A stretch of DNA of 64,000 nt from Flavobacterium sp. 9R (GTDB lineage: Bacteria; Bacteroidota; Bacteroidia; Flavobacteriales; Flavobacteriaceae): the NCBI RefSeq assembly GCF_902506345.1, contig NZ_LR733413.1:3173198-3237197 (forward strand), written 5' to 3'. The translations under genes were made by a program, and so were the position numbers. This document shows positions 25,988 through 33,491 of this stretch, one piece after another. A model generated the notes under the pieces. The model did no database searches. It saw only the letters and a program-made list of their open reading frames with translations, and was not told the origin of the DNA. Within the stretch, counting starts at the first letter, position 1. The number at the start of each line of letters is the position of its first letter.

Positions 25988-27298
25988 ATGGCGATAAAGC
26001 TAAAACTCAATTTTTGGCAAATTTGGAATATGAATGTTGGCTTTTTTGGCATTCAATACAGTTTCGGATTGCAACAAAGTGCCGTTAATCCTATTTATGA
26101 TTTTTTGGGTGCTAGTCCAGACGAAATTCCGTTACTCAATTTGGCTGGGCCAGTTACCGGATTATTGATTCAGCCCTTGATTGGGGCAATGAGTGACCGC
26201 ACTTGGCACCCGCGTTGGGGTCGAAGAAAACCTTATTTCTTTGTTGGAGCTTTACTTTGCAGTATCTGTTTGTTGTTGTTTCCCTACAGCAGTTCGTTGT
26301 GGATGGCGGCAGGCTTGCTTTGGATTTTGGACGCAGGAAACAATACGGCTATGGAGCCTTACCGCGCTTTTATTGCGGACAAGTTAGACGAAGAGCAACA
26401 GCCAATTGGGTTTCAGATGCAAAGTTTTTTTACCGGTTTGGGGCAAACTTTGGCCAATCTATCGCTCTTTATTTTCCCGATGATTTTTATTGGTAAAACG
26501 GGTTCGTTGCCCACGTGGGTGTATGCTTCCTTTTTTCTGGGAGCGGTTTGTTCTATAGGTTCGATTTGGTGGAGTATGAAAACAACCAGCGAAATCCCGC
26601 CAACGCCAGAGGAATTGGCAGTTTTGAAATCGCATAAAGGAGGTTTGTTTGAACCCTTAGTTGAGATTTTCTCTGCCATTGGCGATATGCCTCGCGTAAT
26701 GTGGCAACTGGCTTTGGTGTATTTGTTTCAGTGGTATGCGCTGTTTTGTTATTGGCAAAATTCGTCCAAAAGCATCGCCTTATCCGTTTGGCAAGCCACG
26801 CCACAAAGCAATCCAGCAGCGTATGAACAAGCGGTGAGTTGGACCGGATTGGTCAACGGTTGGTACAATGTAGTTACTTTTTTGACCGCATTTTTATTGG
26901 TAGGATTTGCCAAAAGATTCAGCCCAAAAGCCGTTCACGCCTTTTGCTTGCTCTTGGCAGCTCTAGGATTTTTGGCTTTTCCACACATCGAAAACAAGAA
27001 TGTATTGTTTTTCGCCATCACCGGTTTCGGAATCGGGTGGGCGAGTATGATGGGTATTCCGTATTTAATGGTCGTTCACGAAATCCCCAAAGAGCGTTAT
27101 GGCGTTTATATGGGCATCATCAATATGATGATTGTGATTCCAATGATTATTCAAAACGTCACTTTTGGATACATTCTAAAACATTTTTTACACAACGACG
27201 CACGACTCGCCATCACTTTTGCAGGAGTACTGCTCATGTGTAGTGTGCTTTGTACGTTATTAATCAAGAGTAAACCAACCGTTTTAAAAGATAATTAG
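25988..27298 (+). CDS. SUT/GPH-type MFS disaccharide (sucrose) importer
   Basis: A 436-residue, 12-helix MFS transporter related to plant sucrose transporters (SUT/SLC45). It has the RWGRRKP motif between helices 2 and 3 and the helix-4 region NNTAMEPYRAFIADK, comparable to the NNT-x-PxRAxLAD region of plant SUTs. It should import sucrose, or possibly maltose, by proton symport. It is followed directly by a GH100-like invertase candidate and a PfkB kinase, which makes sucrose the best guess. Two LacI-type operators lie upstream. The alternative ATG starts upstream are not better supported. Confidence 0.85.
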   Translation: MAIKLKLNFWQIWNMNVGFFGIQYSFGLQQSAVNPIYDFLGASPDEIPLLNLAGPVTGLLIQPLIGAMSDRTWHPRWGRRKPYFFVGALLCSICLLLFPYSSSLWMAAGLLWILDAGNNTAMEPYRAFIADKLDEEQQPIGFQMQSFFTGLGQTLANLSLFIFPMIFIGKTGSLPTWVYASFFLGAVCSIGSIWWSMKTTSEIPPTPEELAVLKSHKGGLFEPLVEIFSAIGDMPRVMWQLALVYLFQWYALFCYWQNSSKSIALSVWQATPQSNPAAYEQAVSWTGLVNGWYNVVTFLTAFLLVGFAKRFSPKAVHAFCLLLAALGFLAFPHIENKNVLFFAITGFGIGWASMMGIPYLMVVHEIPKERYGVYMGIINMMIVIPMIIQNVTFGYILKHFLHNDARLAITFAGVLLMCSVLCTLLIKSKPTVLKDN

Positions 27299-27412
27299 GG
27301 CGTGACCACTTCTAGCAAAGGGGGCTTTTATCGGAGCGTGCTAGTTGCCCCCTTTGCTACAAGCGGTCGGGCTTTACGCTCCGCCGCGGCGGACAGCTTC
27401 AATCCCTCACGC
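27299..27412. repeat. Palindromic intergenic repeat element
   Basis: A 114-base GC-rich element begins one base after the importer's stop codon. It is bounded by GCGTGA (27300-27305) and TCACGC (27407-27412). Inside are a perfect 13-bp inverted repeat (TAGCAAAGGGGGC at 27313-27325, complement at 27347-27359) and a perfect 12-base palindrome CCGCCGCGGCGG (27381-27392). The right part (CGGGCTTTACGCTCCG, then CAGCTTCAATCCCTCACGC) is, from memory, typical of repeats scattered through Flavobacterium genomes. It happens to be open in the frame of the next gene but is not coding. Confidence 0.8.
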
Positions 27413-27439
27413 AAAAATAAGCAACGCAATTTATATCAA

Positions 27440-28618
27440 ATGACAAGCAACTTTTCTTATTCAAAAGCTATAGAATTACTCCAAAAATGTTCCTCAGAGC
27501 AAGGATTTTTGGCCAGCGCACAAGACATTTCCAATTACAAAAGAGTTTGGGCGCGAGATGGAGTGATTTGCGGATTGGCAGCCTTAGCCTCAGGCAATGA
27601 TAATTTAATAGCAACCTTCAAAAAAACATTGGAGACCTTGGCCACTTTTCAGCATAGCATTGGCACTATTCCTTCCAATGTTCAGTTCAACAACGATGGG
27701 GCTGAGGTAAGTTACGGCGGATTAGCCGGACGAGTAGATGCCGTAACTTGGTTCATTATTGGAGTTTGTCAGTATGCGTATGCTACTAATGATGAATGCT
27801 TCCTAGCCAAACACGCAGCCAAAATAGAGAAATGCTTTAAACTTTTAGACGCTTGGGAATTCAATAATCGCGGATTGGTTTATGTGCCTTTATCCGGCAA
27901 TTGGGCCGATGAATACATCACAGATGGGTATGTCTTGTACGACCAATTACTCCGAGTTTGGGCACTCAAAAGCTATAATCATTTCGCAGAAGAAGCATCA
28001 ATCGATGAAAAAATAAAACAAATAGAAGAACGCATTATCCAGAACTTTTGTCCTGAGTCCGGTGGGGAAAAATACCACGAAAGAGCTTACGAGGCTTGTG
28101 ACATTAGTAATTACTTGCCTTGTAGCTTTTCTCCAGCTGGTTATAAAAGTCAGTTTGATGGGTTTGCCAATTCATTAGCCTTACTGTTAGACATTGGTCC
28201 AGCCAATTTTCAAAAAACAATCGTGGACTATGCCACAACCTTACAACAAGAACGTCCTTTGGGATTGTTGCCCGCCTTCTGGCCACCCATTCACGAAACC
28301 GACCCCGATTGGTATTTGCTCAAAAACAATTGCAAATACGAATTCCGAAACTATCCTAACGAATTTCATAACGGCGGTAGTTGGCCAATGGTTAATGGTT
28401 TCTTTGGATTAGCCTTATTGTCTAAAAACGAAAAGGCAAATGCCACACAACTTTTACAAGCCATAAACGATGCCAACGCCCTAGCCGATTTTAGTTTTTA
28501 CGAGAACTTCAACACAGCCACAAAAGCGCCAAACGGAGTGCCATTCTGCGCTTGGAGTGCCGCAGGAGCCGTTCTTTTGCATCAAAGTTTACATACTAAT
28601 TTTAAACTCTTACTTTAA
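27440..28618 (+). CDS. GH100-like (alpha/alpha)6 glycosidase, probable cytoplasmic invertase
   Basis: A 392-residue protein with no signal peptide. Motifs match alkaline/neutral invertases (GH100): RVWARDG (35-41), GRVDAVTW with candidate catalytic D100, a candidate acid E286 in HETDPDW, and FHNGGSWP (309-316). It should hydrolyse imported sucrose to glucose and fructose. The open frame extends upstream to a GTG at 27302, but those 46 codons are the palindromic repeat element, so the ATG at 27440 is the true start. The gene lies between a SUT-type importer and a PfkB kinase (gap of 2 bases). Amylo-alpha-1,6-glucosidase is a common automatic label and a weaker alternative. Confidence 0.72.
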   Translation: MTSNFSYSKAIELLQKCSSEQGFLASAQDISNYKRVWARDGVICGLAALASGNDNLIATFKKTLETLATFQHSIGTIPSNVQFNNDGAEVSYGGLAGRVDAVTWFIIGVCQYAYATNDECFLAKHAAKIEKCFKLLDAWEFNNRGLVYVPLSGNWADEYITDGYVLYDQLLRVWALKSYNHFAEEASIDEKIKQIEERIIQNFCPESGGEKYHERAYEACDISNYLPCSFSPAGYKSQFDGFANSLALLLDIGPANFQKTIVDYATTLQQERPLGLLPAFWPPIHETDPDWYLLKNNCKYEFRNYPNEFHNGGSWPMVNGFFGLALLSKNEKANATQLLQAINDANALADFSFYENFNTATKAPNGVPFCAWSAAGAVLLHQSLHTNFKLLL

Positions 28619-28620
28619 TT

Positions 28621-29553
28621 TTGGAAAAAACTATAGATATACTATGTGCCGGCGAGATTCTCATAGATTGTATTGGGCAACAAACCAATGCTACTCTTGC
28701 GGAAACAACTTCTTACGGTAGGTTTTTGGGCGGTTCACCAACAAATGTCGCCATAAATGCTGCCAAACTTGGATTGCGGTCAGCACTTGTCGCTAGTTGT
28801 GGAGCTGATGGTTTGGGAGATTTTATGATAGAGAGTTTGCAAAAAGCCAATGTAATAACATCGCAATTAAGCCAAAAACAAGACACATCAACCTCGATAA
28901 TTTTGGTTTCTAAATCAACAGGAACACCAGATTTTATTCCGTATCGCACGGCTGATTTTTTAATAGAACAAGAACAAATTCCAACTGCATTTTTACAACA
29001 AGCCAAAATTTTCCACACCACTTGCTTTGGATTAAGTAAAAATCCAGCGCAAACCACCATCATAGAAAGCGCTCAACGTGCGGCACAGTTAGGTGTTAAA
29101 ACCAGTATAGATATTAATTTCTCGGAACGCATTTGGCCCAATCGAGAGGAGGCAAAAACAATAATTGCAAGGTATCTAGCGACGAATCCTTTAGTAAAAT
29201 TGAGCGAAGATGATTGCTATCGTTATTTTGGGGAAACCAAATCGGAGTCTTTTATTTTGGATTATTTTCATAAACTAGGTGCAGCAACTATTTGTTTGAC
29301 CAAAGGAAAAGATGGTGTGGTTTTATCAGACACTAGTTATGGAAAAATTACGCAACCCGCTCTATCAATTACCGACATAAAAGATGCTACTGGAGCAGGA
29401 GATGCTTTTTGGACAGGCTTTTTGTATGCACAATTGCAACAAAAAAGTTTTGAAGAAACGCTTGCAATCGCCCAAAAACTAGCAGTATTAAAGTTACAAC
29501 ATCTGGGAGGATTGCCCAATGATGTTGACATTGTAAGCTATTTGAATACTTAA
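28621..29553 (+). CDS. PfkB-family sugar kinase, probable fructokinase
   Basis: A 310-residue PfkB kinase with FLGGSPTNVAINAAKLG (35-51) and ATGAGDAFWTGF (256-267), catalytic base D261. It starts at a TTG two bases after the upstream stop, so translation is probably coupled. In this cassette it should phosphorylate the fructose freed by the GH100-like enzyme. It shares the fold but not close sequence with the fructokinase at 5689-6597, so the locus carries two independently acquired kinases for what may be the same step. Substrates such as 2-keto-3-deoxygluconate or 5-dehydro-2-deoxygluconate cannot be excluded by sequence alone. Confidence 0.8.
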   Translation: MEKTIDILCAGEILIDCIGQQTNATLAETTSYGRFLGGSPTNVAINAAKLGLRSALVASCGADGLGDFMIESLQKANVITSQLSQKQDTSTSIILVSKSTGTPDFIPYRTADFLIEQEQIPTAFLQQAKIFHTTCFGLSKNPAQTTIIESAQRAAQLGVKTSIDINFSERIWPNREEAKTIIARYLATNPLVKLSEDDCYRYFGETKSESFILDYFHKLGAATICLTKGKDGVVLSDTSYGKITQPALSITDIKDATGAGDAFWTGFLYAQLQQKSFEETLAIAQKLAVLKLQHLGGLPNDVDIVSYLNT

Positions 29554-29573
29554 ATAACCGAATCAAATATGAA

Positions 29574-29645
29574 ATGAGCACGACCAAAAATTGGTAGCGA
29601 GCATCGATGAAGATGTGCGACCCGAGCGATAGCGAACAGGCAAAG
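29574..29645. repeat. GC-richer intergenic element, possible dispersed repeat
   Basis: A 72-base stretch of higher GC content than its surroundings lies between the kinase and the next MFS gene. It contains short inverted repeats (CCAAAAATTGG) and the tandem-like GAGCGATAGCGAACAGG. It has no second copy in this window. It looks like the intergenic repeat class found elsewhere in the locus, but this is only a resemblance. Confidence 0.35.
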
Positions 29646-29685
29646 CAATTACATATGACCTTTAAAAAACAAATATTATCTACAT

Positions 29686-30900
29686 ATGAAAAAGAACACT
29701 ATCAAATGGGCAATGTATCTCAATTACTTTGTTTTTGCTATTTTGCTTAATAGTGTAGGAATCGTAATCCTCAAAGCACAAAGAAACTATGGTGTAGACG
29801 AATTAGAAGCGAGTATTTTAGAAGCCTTCAAAGATTTGCCTATAGCTATTGTCTCTTTCTTGGTTGCTTCATTTTTACCAAGAATTGGTTATAAAAGAGC
29901 GATGCTCATTGGTCTAGGATTGGTGTATATTGCTTGTATAACAATGTATTTTGGGAATTCATTTGCCACAGCAAAATTACTCTTTGCCACGGTTGGTGTT
30001 TCTTTTGCCTTAATTAAAGTGTCGGTTTATTCTCTTATCGGAACAGTAACCGAGAATAAGCAAGAACATAACAGCTTAATGAGCAGTATAGAAGGGGTTT
30101 TTATGATAGGAATTGCTTTGGCTTATTTCTTATTTCCCGCGTTTAATTCGGAAACCAATCCCGATGCTTGGCTCAACGTGTATTGGTTGTTGGCAGGAAT
30201 TTCAGGAGTCTCTTTTGCGTTTTTGTTTTTGGTAAAATCTGAAAGTCAAGTTGAGGTTCCCGGAGTCAATCTACTCGATGATTTTAAGCAAATGTTCCAA
30301 CTAATGGCCAAATTACTAACGATAGTTTTTGTAATTAGTGCTTTTTTGTTTGTGATGATAGAACAAGGCATTATGTCTTGGTTGCCCACTTTTAATAGCA
30401 AAGTGCTGCATTTGCCAGAAAACATTAGCATTATGATGGCTAGTATTCTGGCTATTTCTTTAGCAATAGGAAGATTGGCAGCTGGTTTTTTAACCAAAAA
30501 AATCAATTGGATTTGGATTTTAAGTGCTTGCATTATCATTGCGATGTTGATTGTGATTTTTGTATTGCCCAAAGCGGTAGGCCTCGAAGTAAAAACGATT
30601 ACTTCATTATCCGATATTCCATTGATAGGATTTGCTTTTCCATTAGTAGGTTTGTTCATAGCACCTATTTATCCTTTGTTGAATTCTGTCGTGTTGAGCG
30701 CGCTTCCCAAAAGCTTACATAGTTCAATGACGGGATTGATAGTTGTTTTTTCAGCCTTGGGAGGTACTTTAGGGTCAAGAATTATTGGGTATTTGTTTAA
30801 GAATGAAGGCCCCGAAAATGCTTTTTATTACACCTTGATTCCGATGGCGTTGCTTTTGTTTTCCTTTTTTATATTAAAAAAATTAACAACGACCCGATGA
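29686..30900 (+). CDS. MFS transporter, probable trehalose importer
   Basis: A 404-residue MFS protein with about 12 membrane helices and no long soluble domain. It lacks the PESPRWL and PETKG signatures of sugar porters, so it belongs to another MFS branch, closer to general or FucP-like permeases. Its stop overlaps the start of the trehalase gene by 4 bases (ATGA), so the two are translationally coupled. Trehalose import is the natural inference; no sequence motif proves it. No LacI-type operator precedes it, so this cassette may be regulated apart from the sucrose genes. Confidence 0.75.
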   Translation: MKKNTIKWAMYLNYFVFAILLNSVGIVILKAQRNYGVDELEASILEAFKDLPIAIVSFLVASFLPRIGYKRAMLIGLGLVYIACITMYFGNSFATAKLLFATVGVSFALIKVSVYSLIGTVTENKQEHNSLMSSIEGVFMIGIALAYFLFPAFNSETNPDAWLNVYWLLAGISGVSFAFLFLVKSESQVEVPGVNLLDDFKQMFQLMAKLLTIVFVISAFLFVMIEQGIMSWLPTFNSKVLHLPENISIMMASILAISLAIGRLAAGFLTKKINWIWILSACIIIAMLIVIFVLPKAVGLEVKTITSLSDIPLIGFAFPLVGLFIAPIYPLLNSVVLSALPKSLHSSMTGLIVVFSALGGTLGSRIIGYLFKNEGPENAFYYTLIPMALLLFSFFILKKLTTTR

Positions 30901-32774
30901 AAATAGCCGTGGAAATCAATGCCGTTTTTGAGCAATTACTGCTGCAAGAAGATACAGATAAAGACAAAAAAATAACGAAAGACGATAAAGGTCCCAAACG
31001 ATTTGTTTTGAATGACAGCAGAACAAAAGAGCAATTCGTAATTGAAGGAACCTATCATTTATCAAATCTTTTGCAAGAATTAGCAGAATTGAGGGAGCAA
31101 GGTACTATCTATGGTGAAATCAATCTTGACCGAATTCAGGAACAACCCGTTGACCGAATTTCAAGAAAAATCCGAACGTCTTATTGGGACGAACTTACGC
31201 GGTCAATCGATAGAAAAGGCTTGCAGCGAATTTTGGCAGATGAGAAAACATCCAATGCGGTTCCTACTCTTTATGTGTCGGCAAAAGATACAGAAGGTGT
31301 TGCCTATTTTTTAGCATTAGAAAAAGAATGGGGCAATTTCAAATTGGCGATTTTACCTGAAAATTATACGCAAGACTATGTCGAGACGCTAAATACCAAA
31401 CCAGGCCTTTTGGCTTTGGCCACTTCTCAAGATGAAAAAGAGATAAAAGGCGTTCCTTTTGTAGTTCCCGGTGGACGATTTAACGAAATGTACGGCTGGG
31501 ATAGTTTCTTTATTGGCTTGGGTTTATTGATAGATGACAAATTGGATTTGGCCAAAGCCATTGCAACCAATTTTAAGTATCAAATAGAATATTACGGTAA
31601 AATTTTAAACGCCAACAGAAGTTATTATTTGACTAGAACTCAACCTCCTTTGTATTCTTCGTTGCTTCGAGCGATTGTAGATTATGAAAAACCAGCTATA
31701 GCTTGGTTGGCAAGTCATTTAGAAACAGTAATTCTAGAGTACCATTCGGTTTGGATGGTGATGGGTGAGCGTTTAACGCCAACAGGCTTGAGCCGATATA
31801 AAGCCGACGGTATCGGAATGCCTTTTGAAGTAGAACCAGGACATTTTGATGAGGTTTTGGAACCTTTTGCCCAAAAATACCAACTCCCTTTAAGAGAATT
31901 TGAAAAAAAATATTTAGAACGAAGCATTGTCGATACTGATTTGGATGAGTATTTTGTGCATGATCGAAGTATGCGAGAAAGCGGTCACGATACCACCAAC
32001 CGATTGATTAATTCGTGTGCCAACTTGAATTCGGTTGACATCAATAGCTTTTTGTATAAATATGAAATAGATATCTCCTATTTTATTACAACTTATTTTG
32101 ATGGTACTTTTGTGTCCCAAAATAAAACGTATACAGCACAAGAATGGCTTGATAAGGCAAAAACACGAAAGGCATTAATCGATAAGTATTGTTGGAATGA
32201 AACGGAAGGAATGTATTTTGACTATGACTTTGTGAATAAGAAGTCCTTTCAGTTTGAAGCGGCAACCACTTTTTTCCCGTTATGGGCAGGCTTATGTTCT
32301 CAAGAGCAGGCGGAAAAAATGGTAGAAAAAACGTTGCCTAAATTTGTAATGACAGGGGGTGTCGCCGGAAGTACAGCTGAAAGTGTAGCCAATGTAAACC
32401 CAGATGCTCCTCAACGTCAATGGGATTATCCTTTTGGTTGGGCACCTCATCAAATGCTATTGTGGGAAGGACTAAAAAAATACGGTTTTGAATCCAAATT
32501 ACAGGAAATGGTTTACCGCTGGTTGTGGTTGATTACCATCAATGCTGTAGAGTACAACGGTACCATTCCAGAAAAATTCGATTTAGAAATCAGTTCTCAT
32601 AAAGTATTTGCAGAGTATGGTAACGTTGGAACCGAGTTTGATTACATCGCCAAAGAAGGTTTCGGATGGGTAAATGCGTCCTATCAATGCGGTTTAGCTT
32701 TGCTCGCCCCAAAATGGAAAGTTAAGCTGAATGAACTAATTCATCCTGATGAATTATTTTTGGAAGGGATTTAA
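30897..32774 (+). CDS. treA: Trehalase GH37, neutral-trehalase type
   Basis: A 625-residue cytoplasmic trehalase, without signal peptide, that should split alpha,alpha-trehalose to two glucoses. Both trehalase signatures are present: PGGRFNEMYGWDSF (191-204) and QWDYPFGWAPHQ (508-519). Candidate catalytic residues are D365 (ESGHDTT) and E559 (IPEKFD). The sequence resembles fungal neutral trehalases (Nth1) over nearly its full length. Residues 19-30 (DTDKDKKITKDD, then GPK) match the EF-hand-like calcium loop of Nth1, whereas the phosphorylated N-terminal extension of Nth1 is absent. It is coupled to the upstream MFS gene. Activity is near certain; calcium control is inferred. Confidence 0.93.
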   Translation: MKIAVEINAVFEQLLLQEDTDKDKKITKDDKGPKRFVLNDSRTKEQFVIEGTYHLSNLLQELAELREQGTIYGEINLDRIQEQPVDRISRKIRTSYWDELTRSIDRKGLQRILADEKTSNAVPTLYVSAKDTEGVAYFLALEKEWGNFKLAILPENYTQDYVETLNTKPGLLALATSQDEKEIKGVPFVVPGGRFNEMYGWDSFFIGLGLLIDDKLDLAKAIATNFKYQIEYYGKILNANRSYYLTRTQPPLYSSLLRAIVDYEKPAIAWLASHLETVILEYHSVWMVMGERLTPTGLSRYKADGIGMPFEVEPGHFDEVLEPFAQKYQLPLREFEKKYLERSIVDTDLDEYFVHDRSMRESGHDTTNRLINSCANLNSVDINSFLYKYEIDISYFITTYFDGTFVSQNKTYTAQEWLDKAKTRKALIDKYCWNETEGMYFDYDFVNKKSFQFEAATTFFPLWAGLCSQEQAEKMVEKTLPKFVMTGGVAGSTAESVANVNPDAPQRQWDYPFGWAPHQMLLWEGLKKYGFESKLQEMVYRWLWLITINAVEYNGTIPEKFDLEISSHKVFAEYGNVGTEFDYIAKEGFGWVNASYQCGLALLAPKWKVKLNELIHPDELFLEGI

Positions 32775-32792
32775 GTTTTTTACGGTTAAGCG

Positions 32793-32819
32793 AAAATTAT
32801 GGATTTTGTATCCAATTTT
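32793..32819 (+). terminator. Possible terminator after trehalase
   Basis: AAAATT-AT-GGAT pairs with ATCCAATTTT with a two-base bulge, followed by T. It begins 19 bases after the stop codon. The stem is AT-rich and interrupted. Confidence 0.4.
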
Positions 32820-32923
32820 TAGCCAATGAAGAAAGTGTAAATAACTTCTAATAATAAAAAATAGCTTTTATGTTTTTTGAATGTTTATTTTTTTAACTTT
32901 ATATTTATTTAAATACAATTTAT

Positions 32924-33352
32924 ATGACTGTTAATCAAATATTAAGCACAAAGGGAAAGGACGTTTATTCCATACTTTCCACCAACACTGTTTACGAAGC
33001 GTTAACAGTGATGAGCGAAAAAAACATAGGCGCCATTCTTATTATTGAAGAAGGTGTTCTAAAAGGGATTTTATCAGAAAGAGATTATGCTAGAAAAATT
33101 GTTTTAAAATCTAAATCTTCTAAGAAAACATTAGTTAATGAAATTATGGTTACCGAAGTGTTTACCGTTAGCCCTTCGGATAAATTAGAGTACTGTATGG
33201 AATTGATGAGTACCAAACGAGTAAGACACCTACCAGTAGTTGAAAATGATGTTGTGATTGGTATCATTTCGATTAGCGATGTAGTAAAAGCGATTATTGA
33301 AATGCAAAAGGAGACAATTGCACATTTAAATTCTTACATTACACAGGGATAA
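32924..33352 (+). CDS. CBS-domain pair protein
   Basis: A 142-residue stand-alone protein made of two CBS motifs (about 8-63 and 76-131; MSEKNIGAILIIEEG, then MSTKRVRHLPVVEND). Such Bateman modules bind adenosine nucleotides and sense energy or redox state, but no output domain is attached here. It stands alone, followed by a strong terminator. The role is unknown; related bacterial proteins are sometimes annotated as IMP-dehydrogenase-like, although the catalytic barrel is missing. Confidence 0.88.
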   Translation: MTVNQILSTKGKDVYSILSTNTVYEALTVMSEKNIGAILIIEEGVLKGILSERDYARKIVLKSKSSKKTLVNEIMVTEVFTVSPSDKLEYCMELMSTKRVRHLPVVENDVVIGIISISDVVKAIIEMQKETIAHLNSYITQG

Positions 33353-33376
33353 AAAATAAATTATGACTTTTTAAAG

Positions 33377-33397
33377 GCTGCTTTTGCAGCTTTTTTT
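33377..33397 (+). terminator. Intrinsic terminator after the CBS gene
   Basis: GCTGC-TTTT-GCAGC is followed by seven T, 25 bases after the CBS stop codon. Confidence 0.85.
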
Positions 33398-33459
33398 ATT
33401 TTATAACAAAGATTATAATAAAAATTAAATTTTTGGTGACTATTTTACAATTAGAACTT

Positions 33460-33467
33460 TATCTTTG
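33460..33467 (+). promoter_or_regulatory. Promoter -7 element for malic enzyme gene
   Basis: TATCTTTG matches TAnnTTTG, with TTTTTGG (33431-33437) 22 bases upstream as a -33 element. It lies 25 bases before the gene start. Confidence 0.7.
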
Positions 33468-33491
33468 TAAGTCAGATTAAATCTAAAAAAA

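Noticed and set aside
27302-27439. N-terminal 46 codons of the GH100-like gene from a GTG
   Set aside because: They coincide with the palindromic repeat element and show no relation to the family; the ATG at 27440 is preferred.
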